A stretch of DNA of 64,000 nucleotides, from NCBI GenBank assembly GCA_933207985.1, contig OW240917.1, positions 107,024,237 to 107,088,236 of the forward strand, in the 5' to 3' direction. This DNA is from Pelobates cultripes. Its lineage: Eukaryota; Chordata; Amphibia; Anura; Pelobatidae. The position numbers and the translations under genes are program-made. The notes below the pieces were generated by a model. It saw nothing but the letters and a program-made list of their open reading frames with translations, did no database searches and was not told the DNA's origin. Positions 33,733-45,560 of the stretch are shown one piece after another (within the stretch, counting starts at the first letter, position 1; every line of letters begins with the position of its first letter).

Positions 33733-34820
33733 TGTAACGGACCGTTTCAGCACACAAGGGGTTAAAACCGTTTAGGCGATCGTCCCCTTTCAGAGATGCA
33801 GGCACAGCTACTGCAGAACACCAAACTCCCGAACAGGATACCAAGTAGCACTCCAAATTCCAGAACTGGAACCTCACAAATAGCTGCTAGCAGCTGAACA
33901 GGAAAAGCACCCAAGCAGCTTACACTCCTGGCAATCAGTCTCTAACAGCATACAGTAAATCCCCCCCAAGAACGAGACAAAGCTCCTTGTTGAGGGTCAA
34001 GCAGTGAACAGACAGAGCTGTGGGTTTATTGGGCTTATGTACACATTCTTACACATTAGTACCACCCACAGGGTTTTGGAACACAACCAATAAACACATA
34101 CAATACACTCAATACACATACAATACACTCAGACACTCCCACACAAATTCCTCCCCTCTGCATGTGATTCAATTACCTTACACAATGGGTAATGTAATTT
34201 AGCACAAGCAGAGAAATACAATTTTTCCACATCATTCATAACTTGAAAAGTATGCATCACATTCACACTTACATTTTCAGAATCAGCATACTCCAAATAC
34301 AAACATACGTCAAAATCATACAAATTGGTCCAGTGGTTCAAAAGATAGATCGTAGTCCTTTGTGACCACAGGAAGCATGGCTTTTCTGCCCAAAACCAGT
34401 TCCACAGAGTCTTCTATCCTGAGACAGAGGCAAAACTCCATTGAACACATGGCAGCAAAAGACAGTAAAATACAATAAAATACACAAGGTTACATTTATG
34501 ACATAAAATACAGACATGCAACATATGCCCAGATAGCTTAGGTCTGAGCGCACATTATTACTGAATGGAGCTCAGAGCACACACATACAGTTCAATTGCC
34601 ATGGAGCCAAAGTCTTTCCCATAGTCTTTCATTATACAAATGGGCTCCATGGCATAGCTATCTGGGGTATCACTGCTCAAACAGGGCAAGCACCAAATGA
34701 CCCGGCTTTCTTGTCTTTGCAGGGGAAAATCAAGCCTTTTAACATGGGGCCATAAACCAAAGGCAAGAGGCGAGCAACCAGGCTTCTCCAATGCAATGTG
34801 GCGTGATTCCTCTCGTCACA
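33733..34820 (-). mobile_element. Solo LTR with 5-bp duplication
   Basis: It starts TGTAACGGACCG and ends CTCGTCACA, flanked by CTAAC at 33728-33732 and 34821-34825, so TG...CA ends plus a 5-bp duplication. On the minus strand there is AATAAA (about 34026-34031) followed by a G/T-rich downstream region (GGGGGGATTTACTG), which suggests the transcript reads leftward. No internal coding region or second LTR is present, as expected after LTR-LTR recombination. Gypsy or endogenous-retrovirus origin cannot be decided from the LTR alone. Confidence 0.7.
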
Positions 34821-34847
34821 CTAACATCTAAATGAGTCTTCGGTTAA

Positions 34848-35462
34848 AGGGACACTATAGTGTTACGAATACAAAACTATATTCCTAACACTATAGTGTG
34901 TGGAAAATCCAACTCAGGTATTTAAAGGCAGAGTAGCCCAGTAGGAGGGGTGGGGACAGAGAGGGATCATGTCCAGTCATCAACCATTATACACACACCA
35001 CCTCAAAGTGAGTATGTTAGTTTGCTGTCCCTCCAGGGCATCTCATGCTGTAACGGTCTTACCTTGGTTGGAGTCTGAAGAGCAGAGATGTTTGCTCACC
35101 CTTGCAGATAAACACAACCCACGGTAACCAAGTAAGAAGCTACCTGGGCTGTGAATCTCTGCACGGGGGCTTAGGCAGGAACAGTCAACCAGCTGGAATA
35201 TTCTCTTCTTGGTTGACAATATCAAGTTTGTGTAACTTTTACATTTGGTGCTCCCCCCACTCTGTTGGGGAAAAGGAGTGGACCTTCATTAGGTACAGGG
35301 GCAGTTGTAATGCTATGAATTTTTACGTTTAGTTTTATTTTACGGTGCAGTTATACCCATTATTTGGTGTATTTGTAAGGTGAGATTTGAATCTAGGTTC
35401 CCCAGTTTAAAGACCATGACAATTCATTGTATAGGGGGCCATTTTACAACATAGTTTCCCCT
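34848..35462. mobile_element. Kolobok-like TTAA MITE
   Basis: TTAA (34844-34847) is followed by AGGGACACTATAGTGTTA, and the right end CATAGTTTCCCCT is followed by TTAA (35463-35466). An inverted AACACTATAGTGT motif lies near 34893. The interior has no recognised gene. Confidence 0.6.
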
Positions 35463-35466
35463 TTAA

Positions 35467-35989
35467 CATGTATAAAACAAAATAAGCTATTACTGTGTTT
35501 GAAAGGTTTTGGTTCAAATACTTTAGACAGAAAATGTATAAATAAATAACTCATGTACCATGTAAATTATAAATGAATGACAAAGAATGTTATAATTCTT
35601 CATAATGTATCCACGAGAACAGAATATTTTATACATTATGTATACTGGAGAGGTTTTTCCATAAAAGATAAGAACAACCCAGGGATTTTGGACTTACATA
35701 AAACATGTTACATTTATTGATTATACAATTCAGTGAATCCATACATGCTAATTAAATTTCTCACTTATATAAAATGAAACTTTGCAGTGCATTTAATCTT
35801 GCTTTAATAAGTCTAGTATGTTTTGCATTACATTTTGCACCCATCCCACTATAGTCTTTACATGTTTTACTGCAAACATGAAATTCCCTGATTATTAAGG
35901 TTTGGCACCTCCATACATCATTGAAGCCATTAATTGAGATAATTCAAACAGGAAAGGATTGTTATGACAACACTGAACAACATCAGTCC
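35467..35989. other. No gene recognised
   Basis: AT-rich spacer. Confidence 0.35.
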
Positions 35990-36689
35990 TTAAAGGAACA
36001 CTGTAATGTATATGAATAGATAGAGGCATTCATAATGCTATAGTCCTGTCATTAGCTATGTCATTTTGCCCCCACCATCTGGCCACAAAAATAAAAACAA
36101 AACAAAAATGTTTAAGAAAATGACTCAGCCTTTTTTTCCAAGGCTAAGTCTTCCTTGGCACTGCTGCAACCTCCTCCTCGGGTTGCGTCATTGTAAAGGC
36201 ATGACATGCCAGTCCATTGCTCCTCATAGAGAATCATTGGGGAAAGTAGGTGCATATGTGGCACTTGCCATGATTCGCCTACAATTCCTCCATAGAAAAT
36301 AATTTTTACTCAATGATTCTCGTATGCTACGGTAGGAGAGTTGGAAAGTAAGATTCCCAGCTCTCATACACTGAGTGTTTGGAATCATGGCTCCAAAGCC
36401 TTCTATTTACTTTAACCCCTTAAGGACGGAGCCAAATGTACACGTTGTGAACAAAACAAAATGTAAACAAAACCTGGCATTTCCGCTACATGTCTGTCCA
36501 ACCGTAATACACCTCTTTCATAGTAAATGCACCCACCCTTATTATATATCATTTTATTCAGGGGAAACAGGGCTTTCATTTAATATCAAATATTTAGCTA
36601 TGAAACATAATTTAATATGAAAAAATGGGAGAAAATACGATTTTTTTTTTTTAGTTCTACATGACATTTTAACGGTCAATGTCATAATA

Positions 36690-37550
36690 CTGTTTGCTTT
36701 TACTGCAATAAAATACACATATTTGTATTCAGCAAAGTCTCACGTGTAAAACAGTACCCCCTATGTACAGGTTTTATGGCGTTTTGGGAAGTTACAGGGT
36801 CAAATATAGCACGTTACATTTGAAATTGAAATTCGCCAGATTGGTTACGTTGCCTTTGAGACTGTATAGTAGCCCAGGAATGAAATTTACACCCATAATG
36901 GCATACCATTTGCAATAGTAGACAACCCAAGGTATTGCAAATGGGGTATGTCCAGTCTTTTTTAGTAGCCATTTGGTCACAAACACTGGCCAAAGTTAGC
37001 GTTAGTATTTGTTTGTGTGTGAAAAATGCAAAAAACGCCAATTTTGGCCAGTGTTTGTGACTAAGTGGCTACTAAAAAAGACTGGACATACCCTGTTTGC
37101 AATACCTTGGGTTGTCTACTATTGCAAATGGTATGCCATCATAGGGGTAATTTTCATTCTTGGGCTACCATAGGGTCTCAAAGGCAACGTAACCAATCTG
37201 GCGAATTTTAATGTGAAAAAAATGAAACGCAAGCCTTATATTTGACGCTGTAACTTTTGAAAACACTATAAAACCTGTACATGAGGGGTACTGTTGTACT
37301 CGGGAGACTTCACTGAACACAAATATTTGTGTTTCAAAACAGTAAAAAGTATCATAGCAATAATATTGTCCGTTTAATGCTGTTTGTGCGTGAAAAATGC
37401 AAAAAACGTCACTTTTACTGGCGATATCATCGTTGTAATACATTTTACTGTTTTGAAACACTAATATTTGTGTTCAGCGAAGTCTCCCGAGTAGAACAGT
37501 ACCCCCCATGTACAGGTTTTATGGTGTCTCGGAAAGTTATAGGGTTAAAT
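36690..37550. repeat. Alternating inverted modules M, M', partial M
   Basis: Module M (about 36690-36990) contains ACAGTACCCCCTATGTACAG, then AGATTGGTTACGTTGCC, then ACCCAAGGTATTGCAAATGG. Its reverse complement follows at about 37045-37350 in opposite order (centre near 37019). The first part recurs forward at 37440-37550 (second centre near 37397). Copies of M parts also occur in elements B, C and E. Confidence 0.85.
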
Positions 37551-37609
37551 ATAGTGCTAGCAAATTAAATTCCCTTTACTTTCGGCATGGGTTGTCATGC
37601 AGGTCCTGC

Positions 37610-38180
37610 TAATTGTAATTAATTAAGATACCTAATTATGTAAAAATATTACATAAATATATATGTAGAATCAATATATGTATATATATACGTATGTGTA
37701 TATATATGTATATATCTATATAATTTTTTTAAAATATTTTTATTTATATATAGGTATATATATAGTGATATATACGTATATATTTATGTGTATAAATATA
37801 TATATTATTTCGTTCTATGTGTATTTTGATATATATATATATATATTAATTTCACAATACAGTTAGAACGAAATAACACACATCTATATATTTTTTAATT
37901 ATTTATTTTTAATTATTTTTGTAATTTTATTTTTTAACGTATTTACATTTTAATTTTTTTTATAATATATATAAATATATATATAACAATAATTATATAT
38001 ATATTTAATCAGTATCAGTCTACGTGTAATTTGATATTAATATATATATATAATTATATATATATTAATAGTAAAATACACCTAGACGGTGTACATGTGT
38101 GTATGTATATGTGTATATATATACTTTGATCATATATATATAATATATATATATGATCTAAGTATATATAATTTTATTTT
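37610..38180. repeat. TA-rich tract
   Basis: Over 500 bp dominated by TATA units with short interruptions (ACGTATGTG, CTACGTGTAATTTG). Frames rich in Tyr/Ile are artefacts. Confidence 0.9.
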
Positions 38181-38643
38181 TTTACACTTTTAACTTATTT
38201 TACTTTTATTTTCAGCCAGCAGGGGGACCCCCTGTAATTACAGGCAGCCCCCCTGCTGGCAATACAGAAGCCAGCTATACCCGGCCATGTGATTGTGGGG
38301 TCCTCGCTAGGACCCCACTCTCACACGGCCGGGGGGCTTCCTGGAGGACGGTCGTGCCGCGGGGGGCTCCCTGGGAGTCCCCCCCACCGCGATCGCCGGC
38401 GTGGGACCGCCGGCGACCGGGTAAGTACAGAAAGACCGGAGGGCGTACTATTACGCCCGGCGGCGTTTAGAGCCACCTATTAGAGGACGTAATAGTACGC
38501 CCTCCGGTCTTAAGGGGTTAATATTGGGTTTTGAAGGGCAGGACTGCAGGTACTATAACAATTTCAATAAGAGGAAGTTGTTAAAGTCCCTACAGTGTCA
38601 CTTTAAGGTGTTACATTTTATCATATTTGTAAAATTTTATTAA

Positions 38644-39276
38644 TTCCTTAACGCCGTTATGGCGTTCTATGCCGTCTCGCATTAAAAGGGCTTTAAAGGC
38701 GTTGTGGCGGCATAGAACGCCGTAACGGCTTTCTGCCCCTGGAGGTCCGGTGGACTTACCTCCGCAGCGATCCTCTTCTGGAGGGCTGCCTGACAGCCCA
38801 GGCAGCCCTCCCCTGGCAAATGAGGCCCCCGGGGGCCATGTGATCGCTCTCAATTTGAAAATGGAACGTTCTATATTTGACCCTGTAACTTTCCAAAACA
38901 CCATAAAACCTGTTAATGGGGGGTACTGTTGTACTCGTGAGACATTGCTAATTACATGTGCATTTTTTTTCAGTAAAATTTAACAGTATTATGACATTCA
39001 CAGCTAAAATGTCAGATGGAAATACAAATTTAAAATAAAAATCTTATTTTCTCACTTTTTTTTTAAATTTTATTCATAATATATTATGTTCTATATATGA
39101 ATAGTCAATGATAAATTAAAGCCCTGTTTCTTCTGAACAAAATTATATATAATAAGTGTGGTTGCACTTAATGTGACAGCGGTGAATTACGGTTGAACAG
39201 ACATAGCGCAAATTCCAGTTTGTGTTTACGTTTTGTGTTTACCAAAACATGCACTATTGACTCCATCCTGAAGGGG
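38644..39276. mobile_element. TTAA-flanked piggyBac-like element E
   Basis: TTAA at 38640-38643 and 39277-39280; ends TTCCTTAACGCCG and ATCCTGAAGGGG. The left arm has a long hairpin around GGCGTTCTATGCCG and CGGCATAGAACGCC (38661-38720). The right part has the GTAACTTTCCAAAACACC and TACTGTTGTACTCGTGAGAC modules. Confidence 0.7.
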
Positions 39277-39351
39277 TTAAATCAGAATTCAGAATTAACT
39301 TTTTTCACCCAAAAGGTCCCAGATCTATTTTAACCAACAAAGATTTTCAGC

Positions 39352-39522
39352 ATTATTCACTAATGTGAGAATTAAAGTTGAATTCAAGTGAACTTTAAAT
39401 TTAAATAAAAGGTGAAATAGAACAATTCTCTAAGTCAACAATGCTTTCAGTTCAGCTAATCTGGCCTTAAAGTTGAAATTGACTCTGAATTCACCTTGAA
39501 TTTTCACTTTAGTAAATAACCC
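39352..39522. mobile_element. MITE of the GGGTTATTTACTAA family
   Basis: Left end ATTATTCACTAATGTGAGAA and right end TTCACTTTAGTAAATAACCC are inverted copies; GAATTCAAG/CTTGAATT sub-repeats lie inside. Related to 19110-19258 and 41336-41512. Confidence 0.65.
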
Positions 39523-41335
39523 TTTATGAGATAAAGTCCTTTCTCTTTTTACCTCACATAGTGGTGTGAGGCCATGAAACATGATAGCTAGCATGCTGTG
39601 CTAGCTATCCATTGATTTCTTCTAAATAAATCAAAATAGGGGTCAAAATGACTATTTATTACTTGTCCTCCCATTTCCCCCTGAGTGTCGTGCCATGGGA
39701 GAGTAGATTTTACATCTAAACAGCTGAGCATCCTATTGCTGCTAAACAGTTAACAATCCCATCCTGTTAGTAGTGTGGTGGGGATGGTAATTAAATAAAA
39801 TGGAAGGACCTGTCTATAACCCTTTTATTATCCTTCAACCATGACCAACAGCAGAGGGTTAGGAAATAAATTAGTGGGTAATGACATTTGCCTGATGTTT
39901 AACACCACGGTTAATTTAATTAATGTAACTTGGGACGAAGGGTATTAATGAATTAAAAGGGAGGGTCTGGAAGTGATACCACTCTAATTGCACAACTAAA
40001 TTGTTCTAAGATACAGGGAATGCGTCTCCAGTCTTCTAAAACAGTACCAATCCATCAAATGCCAGATGACTTATGATACAAAATGATTTCACCAGTTTCA
40101 TACATCTTAAGGCAGTCAACTGTTTGCAAGAACTATAAGCCTACTTATAGCCTACTTACATAAACCTTTAACCTATTAAAATTCATATTCGGGTACCTTC
40201 ATCCCACTGAGGGAGTCCTACAATACACCTCAGTATGGTGTGATCCTGTATCATTTTATGTAGCATTCCATAGAATATTGCTGTGGACACATGCATTTTG
40301 AGAGACAGTTTGGTCATGGACCCATCCTGTCTGTTGTTGAGGAAATTGAGGAAATTAGCTAAATAAAAATCTATAACTGGGTAATTCAGGAACATTTCAC
40401 CTGTGAATGACAAACATGCAATGATTACAAAAGTGGCCTCTTTAGAATATTTCATCGAAAATGTATAATCTCTCTATGAAATATTATTCTCAGAAACCAC
40501 ACAACATGACCTTCACTGAAACCGTTTGTATTATTATAGATAGATAATGTAATTATAAATGATTAAATGTATCTTCTAGATACCTACATTAAAGCATTAC
40601 TGTAATGATGATTATGTTCTATAAATATATTTAATTCACCTTGGAGTTCAAACAGAGCAATAAACAGGGTGACTGTAGCTAACTTAAGACCCGTGTCCAA
40701 CACATCATCTATCCTGACAATAACACCTGAATATTTAATAACATAGGTAAGAAGTTATTCACCTATCAGGCCGAATGTCTGAGGCTCCATACTAAGCTCT
40801 GTAGGTGAGGATTGTGTAAATGTGATGTTGTTGCAGAGGGTTAAGAGATTGATACTAAAGGTAGAGAGGTGGCCGTTACTGCCTTAAAAAGTGGGAAGTG
40901 TCTATATCTGTCGTCTTGAAGGATACCGAGGAAAATACTGTGATGTCATCCACAAATCTCAGCAGTTCTCTCTACAATTTTGCTACAGGATAAAACATTT
41001 ATGACTATGATGTCTTGGTTTATTTCATATAGAAGCTCATGCTGCTTTCTCAGCCCTATTTTTTTTTATTCTTTATTTTTGTTGTACACAAATAACAATC
41101 AGTGGTACCCTGCCACATCAGCAGGAGCAACAGTATAAACACAGTTAACATGACCGTGGCATTCGATATGCCTGCACATTTTAAAAACAAATGCTCAGTA
41201 CTCGGTGCATACAAAGAACGTTTGGAACAGTGGTCTGTCTTTCTCAGCCCTATTTTAGATGGTGCTGCTTGTTTGTACTGTTCAGTAGCCACTTTTACTC
41301 AATGCAGCATTCCACACTCTGCCAGCACACACACT
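39523..41335. other. No gene recognised
   Basis: Mostly unique-looking AT-rich sequence. The 90-codon minus-strand frame at 40183-40455 is the longest but shows no recognisable domain. Confidence 0.35.
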
Positions 41336-41512
41336 GGGTTATTTACTAAAATTAGAATTCAAGTTAATTCAAATTTCATTTTAAATTTAAAGCCAGAGTA
41401 GCCAAACTGAAAGCACAGCTGACTTAAAGAAAGTGTATGATTTGGCTATTCTGACCTTAAATTTTAAATTCACTTAGAAATTACTTTGAATTCTTATTTT
41501 ACTGAATAACCC
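41336..41512. mobile_element. MITE of the GGGTTATTTACTAA family, complete
   Basis: Begins GGGTTATTTACTAAAATTAG and ends ATTTTACTGAATAACCC, with inner inverted GAATTCAAGT..ACTTTGAATTC. About 177 bp, no coding capacity. The superfamily is uncertain because no clean duplication is visible. Confidence 0.75.
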
Positions 41513-43884
41513 TGAAGGTGTTCCTAAATGTACTGTTATGACTGTTACAACAAAATCCATTAAAATAAAGCCCTATAAACCTATTCAGTGTCCTTATGTG
41601 TTTTTATTTTTTGTATAATTATTTTTCTGGGTGCATCAAGCGTGTTGGAACGACTAATTTCTCATAATTCATCTCCATAAGTGCGTGTGTATGTGTTTGT
41701 GTGTGTATGCACATGTGTATTTCTTTGTTTTTAGTGGTTTAGTGTAATCCTTGATCTAGTAAAACAGTAATGTGAATTTCTAAAGATAAACTTGCCAAAA
41801 ACAATTAACTTTGTTCAAAGCCATTCTTAAAATTCAACCTGGACATAAAATATGATCAGAGAAAATAAATGATACCTGTGATCAAACACAATGTTAATAA
41901 AAATGTAGCTATAACATTTCATAATGGGTGAGTAAAAGAAATGGGGTTCTATTTAAATTTTAAAATAGACATGTCAAGTATATAAGAGTGATAAGAAAAT
42001 GTGATTCTCAAAAATAAATAGCCTAAAGCTATTGATCTTATTTATAAATTCTCCCAGCATCTGCAGGACTTTTCAATTTCCCTTGGGTCGCAGCAGGAAA
42101 TCATCACCACAGAAGCACCAACAATTACATTCCACTGGAAGACCACTATGCCTGCATTAAATATACGACTTACCTTGGCAATGTCAATTTGTTTTTAACA
42201 AACATGAGAAGTGGGTTATTTATATCTCATTACTTACTCTGCTGTCTGCATTGGAAGCCTATTCACCTTTACCCTTTTTCCAAAATAAATCAATGTCCAA
42301 GGACTAAGATTGTTATCAACTGCCATGCATGTGTTCTTTTGTTGCAATATTTTTCTGATCTTCATCTCTAGCAAACTAAGGGACAATAACTGATAGGCTT
42401 GCATTCCATCAGAACTTGTCTGCCACATAGAATGGTAAAACTTCCAATACCTGTTTATTTATTTGCTTTTGCACAAGCCAAATAAAGAGATTATGAACAC
42501 CATGTTAGTATTTTTGGAGCTGTATTAATAATGATAAATTTATTAAAAAGGTAATTTCAATAAAATTACTCTGCAGCCAAATTGCATAATTCTGATAAAG
42601 TAATCTAAAAGGATTAAAATGTGATTCTGTTGTTTACTGCAGGCAGTTCAACTCCCGTTTTGTTTTTTATTAAAGTCAAGGTGAGCCTGCTGGTCAACCT
42701 GTGTCCAGATTACATAAGGGGAAAAGCCCCAAATTTGAAACCAAATACCATTTCAGGCATTCAGTGAAATCAAAGTGCCCATAATTATCCCATGCACTTA
42801 TGAGGAGAAAGAAATAAGTAAGGTGCTCTATACTGTTTATTGGGGGTCTGGGAGGGGGGTAACTGTTTCATTTAATAACTCCACTATCCCACATGATAGG
42901 AGAAAAAACTGTTAGGCAGGTCAACTGATTGTCCACCTACAGAGTATTTCTAAATTCATACCATCACATCCATAGTTAATATAGAATTGTGGGTTATCTC
43001 CAGCATTTGATATTAGCTTTCTTCATGTTGCAAACACTGGATGAGAAGGAGAGTGACACACATTTTAAAGCTCTCACAACACGATAAGGGACTCCTTTTC
43101 AGTATAAAATATTATCATTTTATTGTAAACCAAGCAACAACCACAAAACAGGGGTTTTGTTTTAATGAAAAGGAGTACTGATGTAAGCTCGTTTGAGCAG
43201 GGCCCTCACCAACCTATTGGTACATAGTTGCATACTACCACAAGGAAATAATAAATCAGGTATCAGGGAAAAAGTCCCTGAGACCTGTATACCAGTTGGA
43301 CACTCTAAGGATGCCCTGAGGGCTTAACCCTAGATTAAACTCAAAATATGTGCATAATACCCACTTAGCCCACTAGGTGTGGGTAAGTGTGACCTGGAAA
43401 TGTATGAATAGTAATTGCTAACAAGTACAAAGTAACTAAAGTATATACAGTCCTAAATAAAGGGGGCATCGCATATCAAAATCCCCAAAAATGTATAGAG
43501 TGAAATACCTATCCATGTACGGCTACTCCATTACCTCTAAAGATAAATATTCTGGGTTCATCTAATAGCAATGCTAAAATAAAGCAGTATCTGGCCTTTA
43601 TTGTGCTAGCCTATTATAGCATAATAACATGAGCTAAATGGATGGTAACCCTGTGAAAATAAAAAATGAAACCTGTGTGGAGAGGGTTGTTATACAATTG
43701 AAAGTATAAATTCTTAGGGAAAAGTTTACCATCCAGGTAATTAAATAATATGTAACAAAACACACTAGATACTTGTTTCAGATAGTATTTGTCAAAATAT
43801 TGCCTTAACTACAAACATACTACATATGTGTGGAGATTAGCATCCAAGCTGGATAAATGTTGGCATGAATTTTACATTCTAAAA
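41513..43884. other. No gene; L2-like scrap near 43192-43240
   Basis: AT-rich. GATGTAAGCTCGTTTGAGCA, followed by GGGCCCTCACC, near 43190 matches the L2-type tail seen at 32473-32500, a short plus-strand fragment. Nothing else identified. Confidence 0.4.
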
Positions 43885-44689
43885 CAGGGGTAGGCAACCT
43901 TTTAGCACCACTGTGCCGATATAGGATTGTGATGTCCCGTTGCATGCCGGTCCTATTTTTTTTTTTTTAAATTGAGGTGTGTATGCTGCCGTATTCTGCT
44001 TGTGTTATTTATACTGTAATTGCTTTGTATCGTTGTATTTGTGCGTATATGAGCTATTATATTGTATATGTTCATGAGTAGATTGTGGTATCGTGTATGA
44101 TACATATGAATGTGGGCTGTGTATGGGGGTAGCTTGTGGAATTGTGTGTGTGGATGGATATGTCACATTGTGTGTTTAGTAGTGTGTGTATGTGTGGGGG
44201 CTGTTTGGGGTATTGCATGTGAGAGGCTGCATGTGGAGTTGTGTGCATGTATGTGGATTGTTAGTGGTGTTGCGTTTGTGCAGATGTTTGTGTGTGGGCT
44301 GTCTTTATTATTTGTATGAGGGGAAGGTCTTTCTGCATTTCTGTGTATATCTAGCAATGTGGGTGGCTTCCCTGGGTTCCAGTGGGGACCATGTTGGCCA
44401 GGTACAGGTCAAGGACCTGAGCTGCAACAACAACTGCAAGCTGCTCTACTACTGTGTGGATTCCCATTCACAAGTGCTGGAATGAAGTGCTCTGAGATCA
44501 CTTCCTCTACATGCTGCAATGCATAAATTGAGGATTGTCCTTCACCACCTCTTTGTATTAGCAGATATCTGAAGTTTTACTGGGACTCCTGATAGGCCAG
44601 AGCCTGTTTGGCTCTAGCAGCTTTGAGTGCTGTGCAAAGGCACCTCGAGTGCCGTGCATGGCACTAGTGCCGTAGGTTGCCTACCCCTG
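43885..44689. mobile_element. hAT-type non-autonomous element #4
   Basis: Begins CAGGGGTAGGCAACCTTTTA and ends TAGGTTGCCTACCCCTG, flanked by TTCTAAAA (43877-43884) and TTCTAAAC (44690-44697), 7 of 8 identical. The interior has a degenerate TG-rich tract (about 44085-44300), then CAGTGGGGACCATGTTGG and CGAGTGCCGTGCATGGCAC near the right end. The 99-codon frame at 44186-44485 lies within the repeat. Confidence 0.85.
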
Positions 44690-44697
44690 TTCTAAAC

Positions 44698-45376
44698 TAA
44701 CATATAAAACATCAGTGTAACATAATTTATACAGTTGGGAGAGATTCTAATGACCTATAGTTTAAATGCTTAAATAATCGGCATTAGAGTATGAGTATGA
44801 ATGGGATGCTAAAATGTTAGGACATGTTTTACCAGTTTTCAATTGCAATAGAACAATGTTGCTAGCATCACAAAATCAAGCCATTAATAGAATAACAAGC
44901 ATACTGCCAAGGGTGTATAAAACATGATCAATGGGCTTTAACTTGTATTGATCAGATTTCTAAGTTCAGATTTATTTTCTGCCAAGTTGATTTTCAAGCT
45001 CAAAAAGGAAAACAATTTGTTTTACAATGCTTGGAATGAAAGCATCATAAAAAGCACAAATTACAATCGGTAAATATACTGATAATTTGACATCAAATTT
45101 ATGTTATAGACACATGCATTGAAAAGAAATAACAGCAGTTATCAGAATCAATAGCAGAATGTGCTCCCCACTGCTGTTTAATAAGACTGAAGGAAGTCAG
45201 TCTGAAAGAGTCATTTTTCAGAATATTGAAAAACTGCTTAAAATATTCTCTATAAATCCACTACCTGTTCTCCTGCCCACCATACAGTTTAGTATTTCGG
45301 CATACAGTATTTAAGAACGCTGATTTTCAAGCTATCGTTTTTTTTCCCATTATGTATGCCTCAAGAATACATTTTT
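44698..45376. other. No gene recognised
   Basis: AT-rich spacer between the hAT element and its inverted partial copy. Confidence 0.35.
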
Positions 45377-45560
45377 AAGTAGTAGAGCATCTCGCAGTTG
45401 TTGTTGCAGCTCTGGTCCTTGACCTGTACCTGGCCAACATGGTCCCCACTGGAACCCAGGGAAGCTACCCACATTGCTAGATATACACAGAAATGCAGAA
45501 AGACCCTCCCCTCATACAAATAATACAGACAGCCCACGCACAAACATACACACAAACATT
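45377..45560 (-). mobile_element. Inverted partial copy of hAT element #4
   Basis: This is the reverse complement of the segment at about 44285-44455: GGTCCCCACTGGAACCCAGG, CTAGATATACACAGAAATGC and the CCCCTCATACAAATAAT block all recur with few differences. Terminal sequences are absent. Confidence 0.8.

Larger units (their letters stand above)
36416..38517. mobile_element. TTAA-flanked piggyBac-like element D (best-defined copy)
   Basis: CCCCTTAAGGACGGAG at the left and CTCCGGTCTTAAGGGG at the right are inverted ends, each abutting TTAA (36412-36415, 38518-38521). Contents from left: an AT-rich leader, alternating inverted modules (36690-37550), a TA-rich block (37610-38180) and a GC-rich right arm (38210-38517) with further palindromes such as the GGAGGGCGTACTATTACGCC pair. 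Ends starting CCC at TTAA sites suggest piggyBac-type mobilisation; no transposase is encoded. Confidence 0.75.
35994..38602. mobile_element. Kolobok-like TTAA MITE, split by element D
   Basis: The left end AGGAACACTGTAATG follows TTAA (35990-35993) and the right end CTACAGTGTCACT precedes TTAA (38603-38606), inverted copies with mismatches. The host sequence is 35994-36411 plus 38522-38602, about 500 bp; the rest is the nested element D. Confidence 0.65.

Noticed and set aside
37678..37866. Tyr/Ile-rich membrane-like frame
   Set aside because: Product of the TA-rich tract in element D.
40183..40455. 90-codon minus-strand frame, possibly an exon
   Set aside because: No recognisable domain and no supporting splice sites; length is within chance for this composition.
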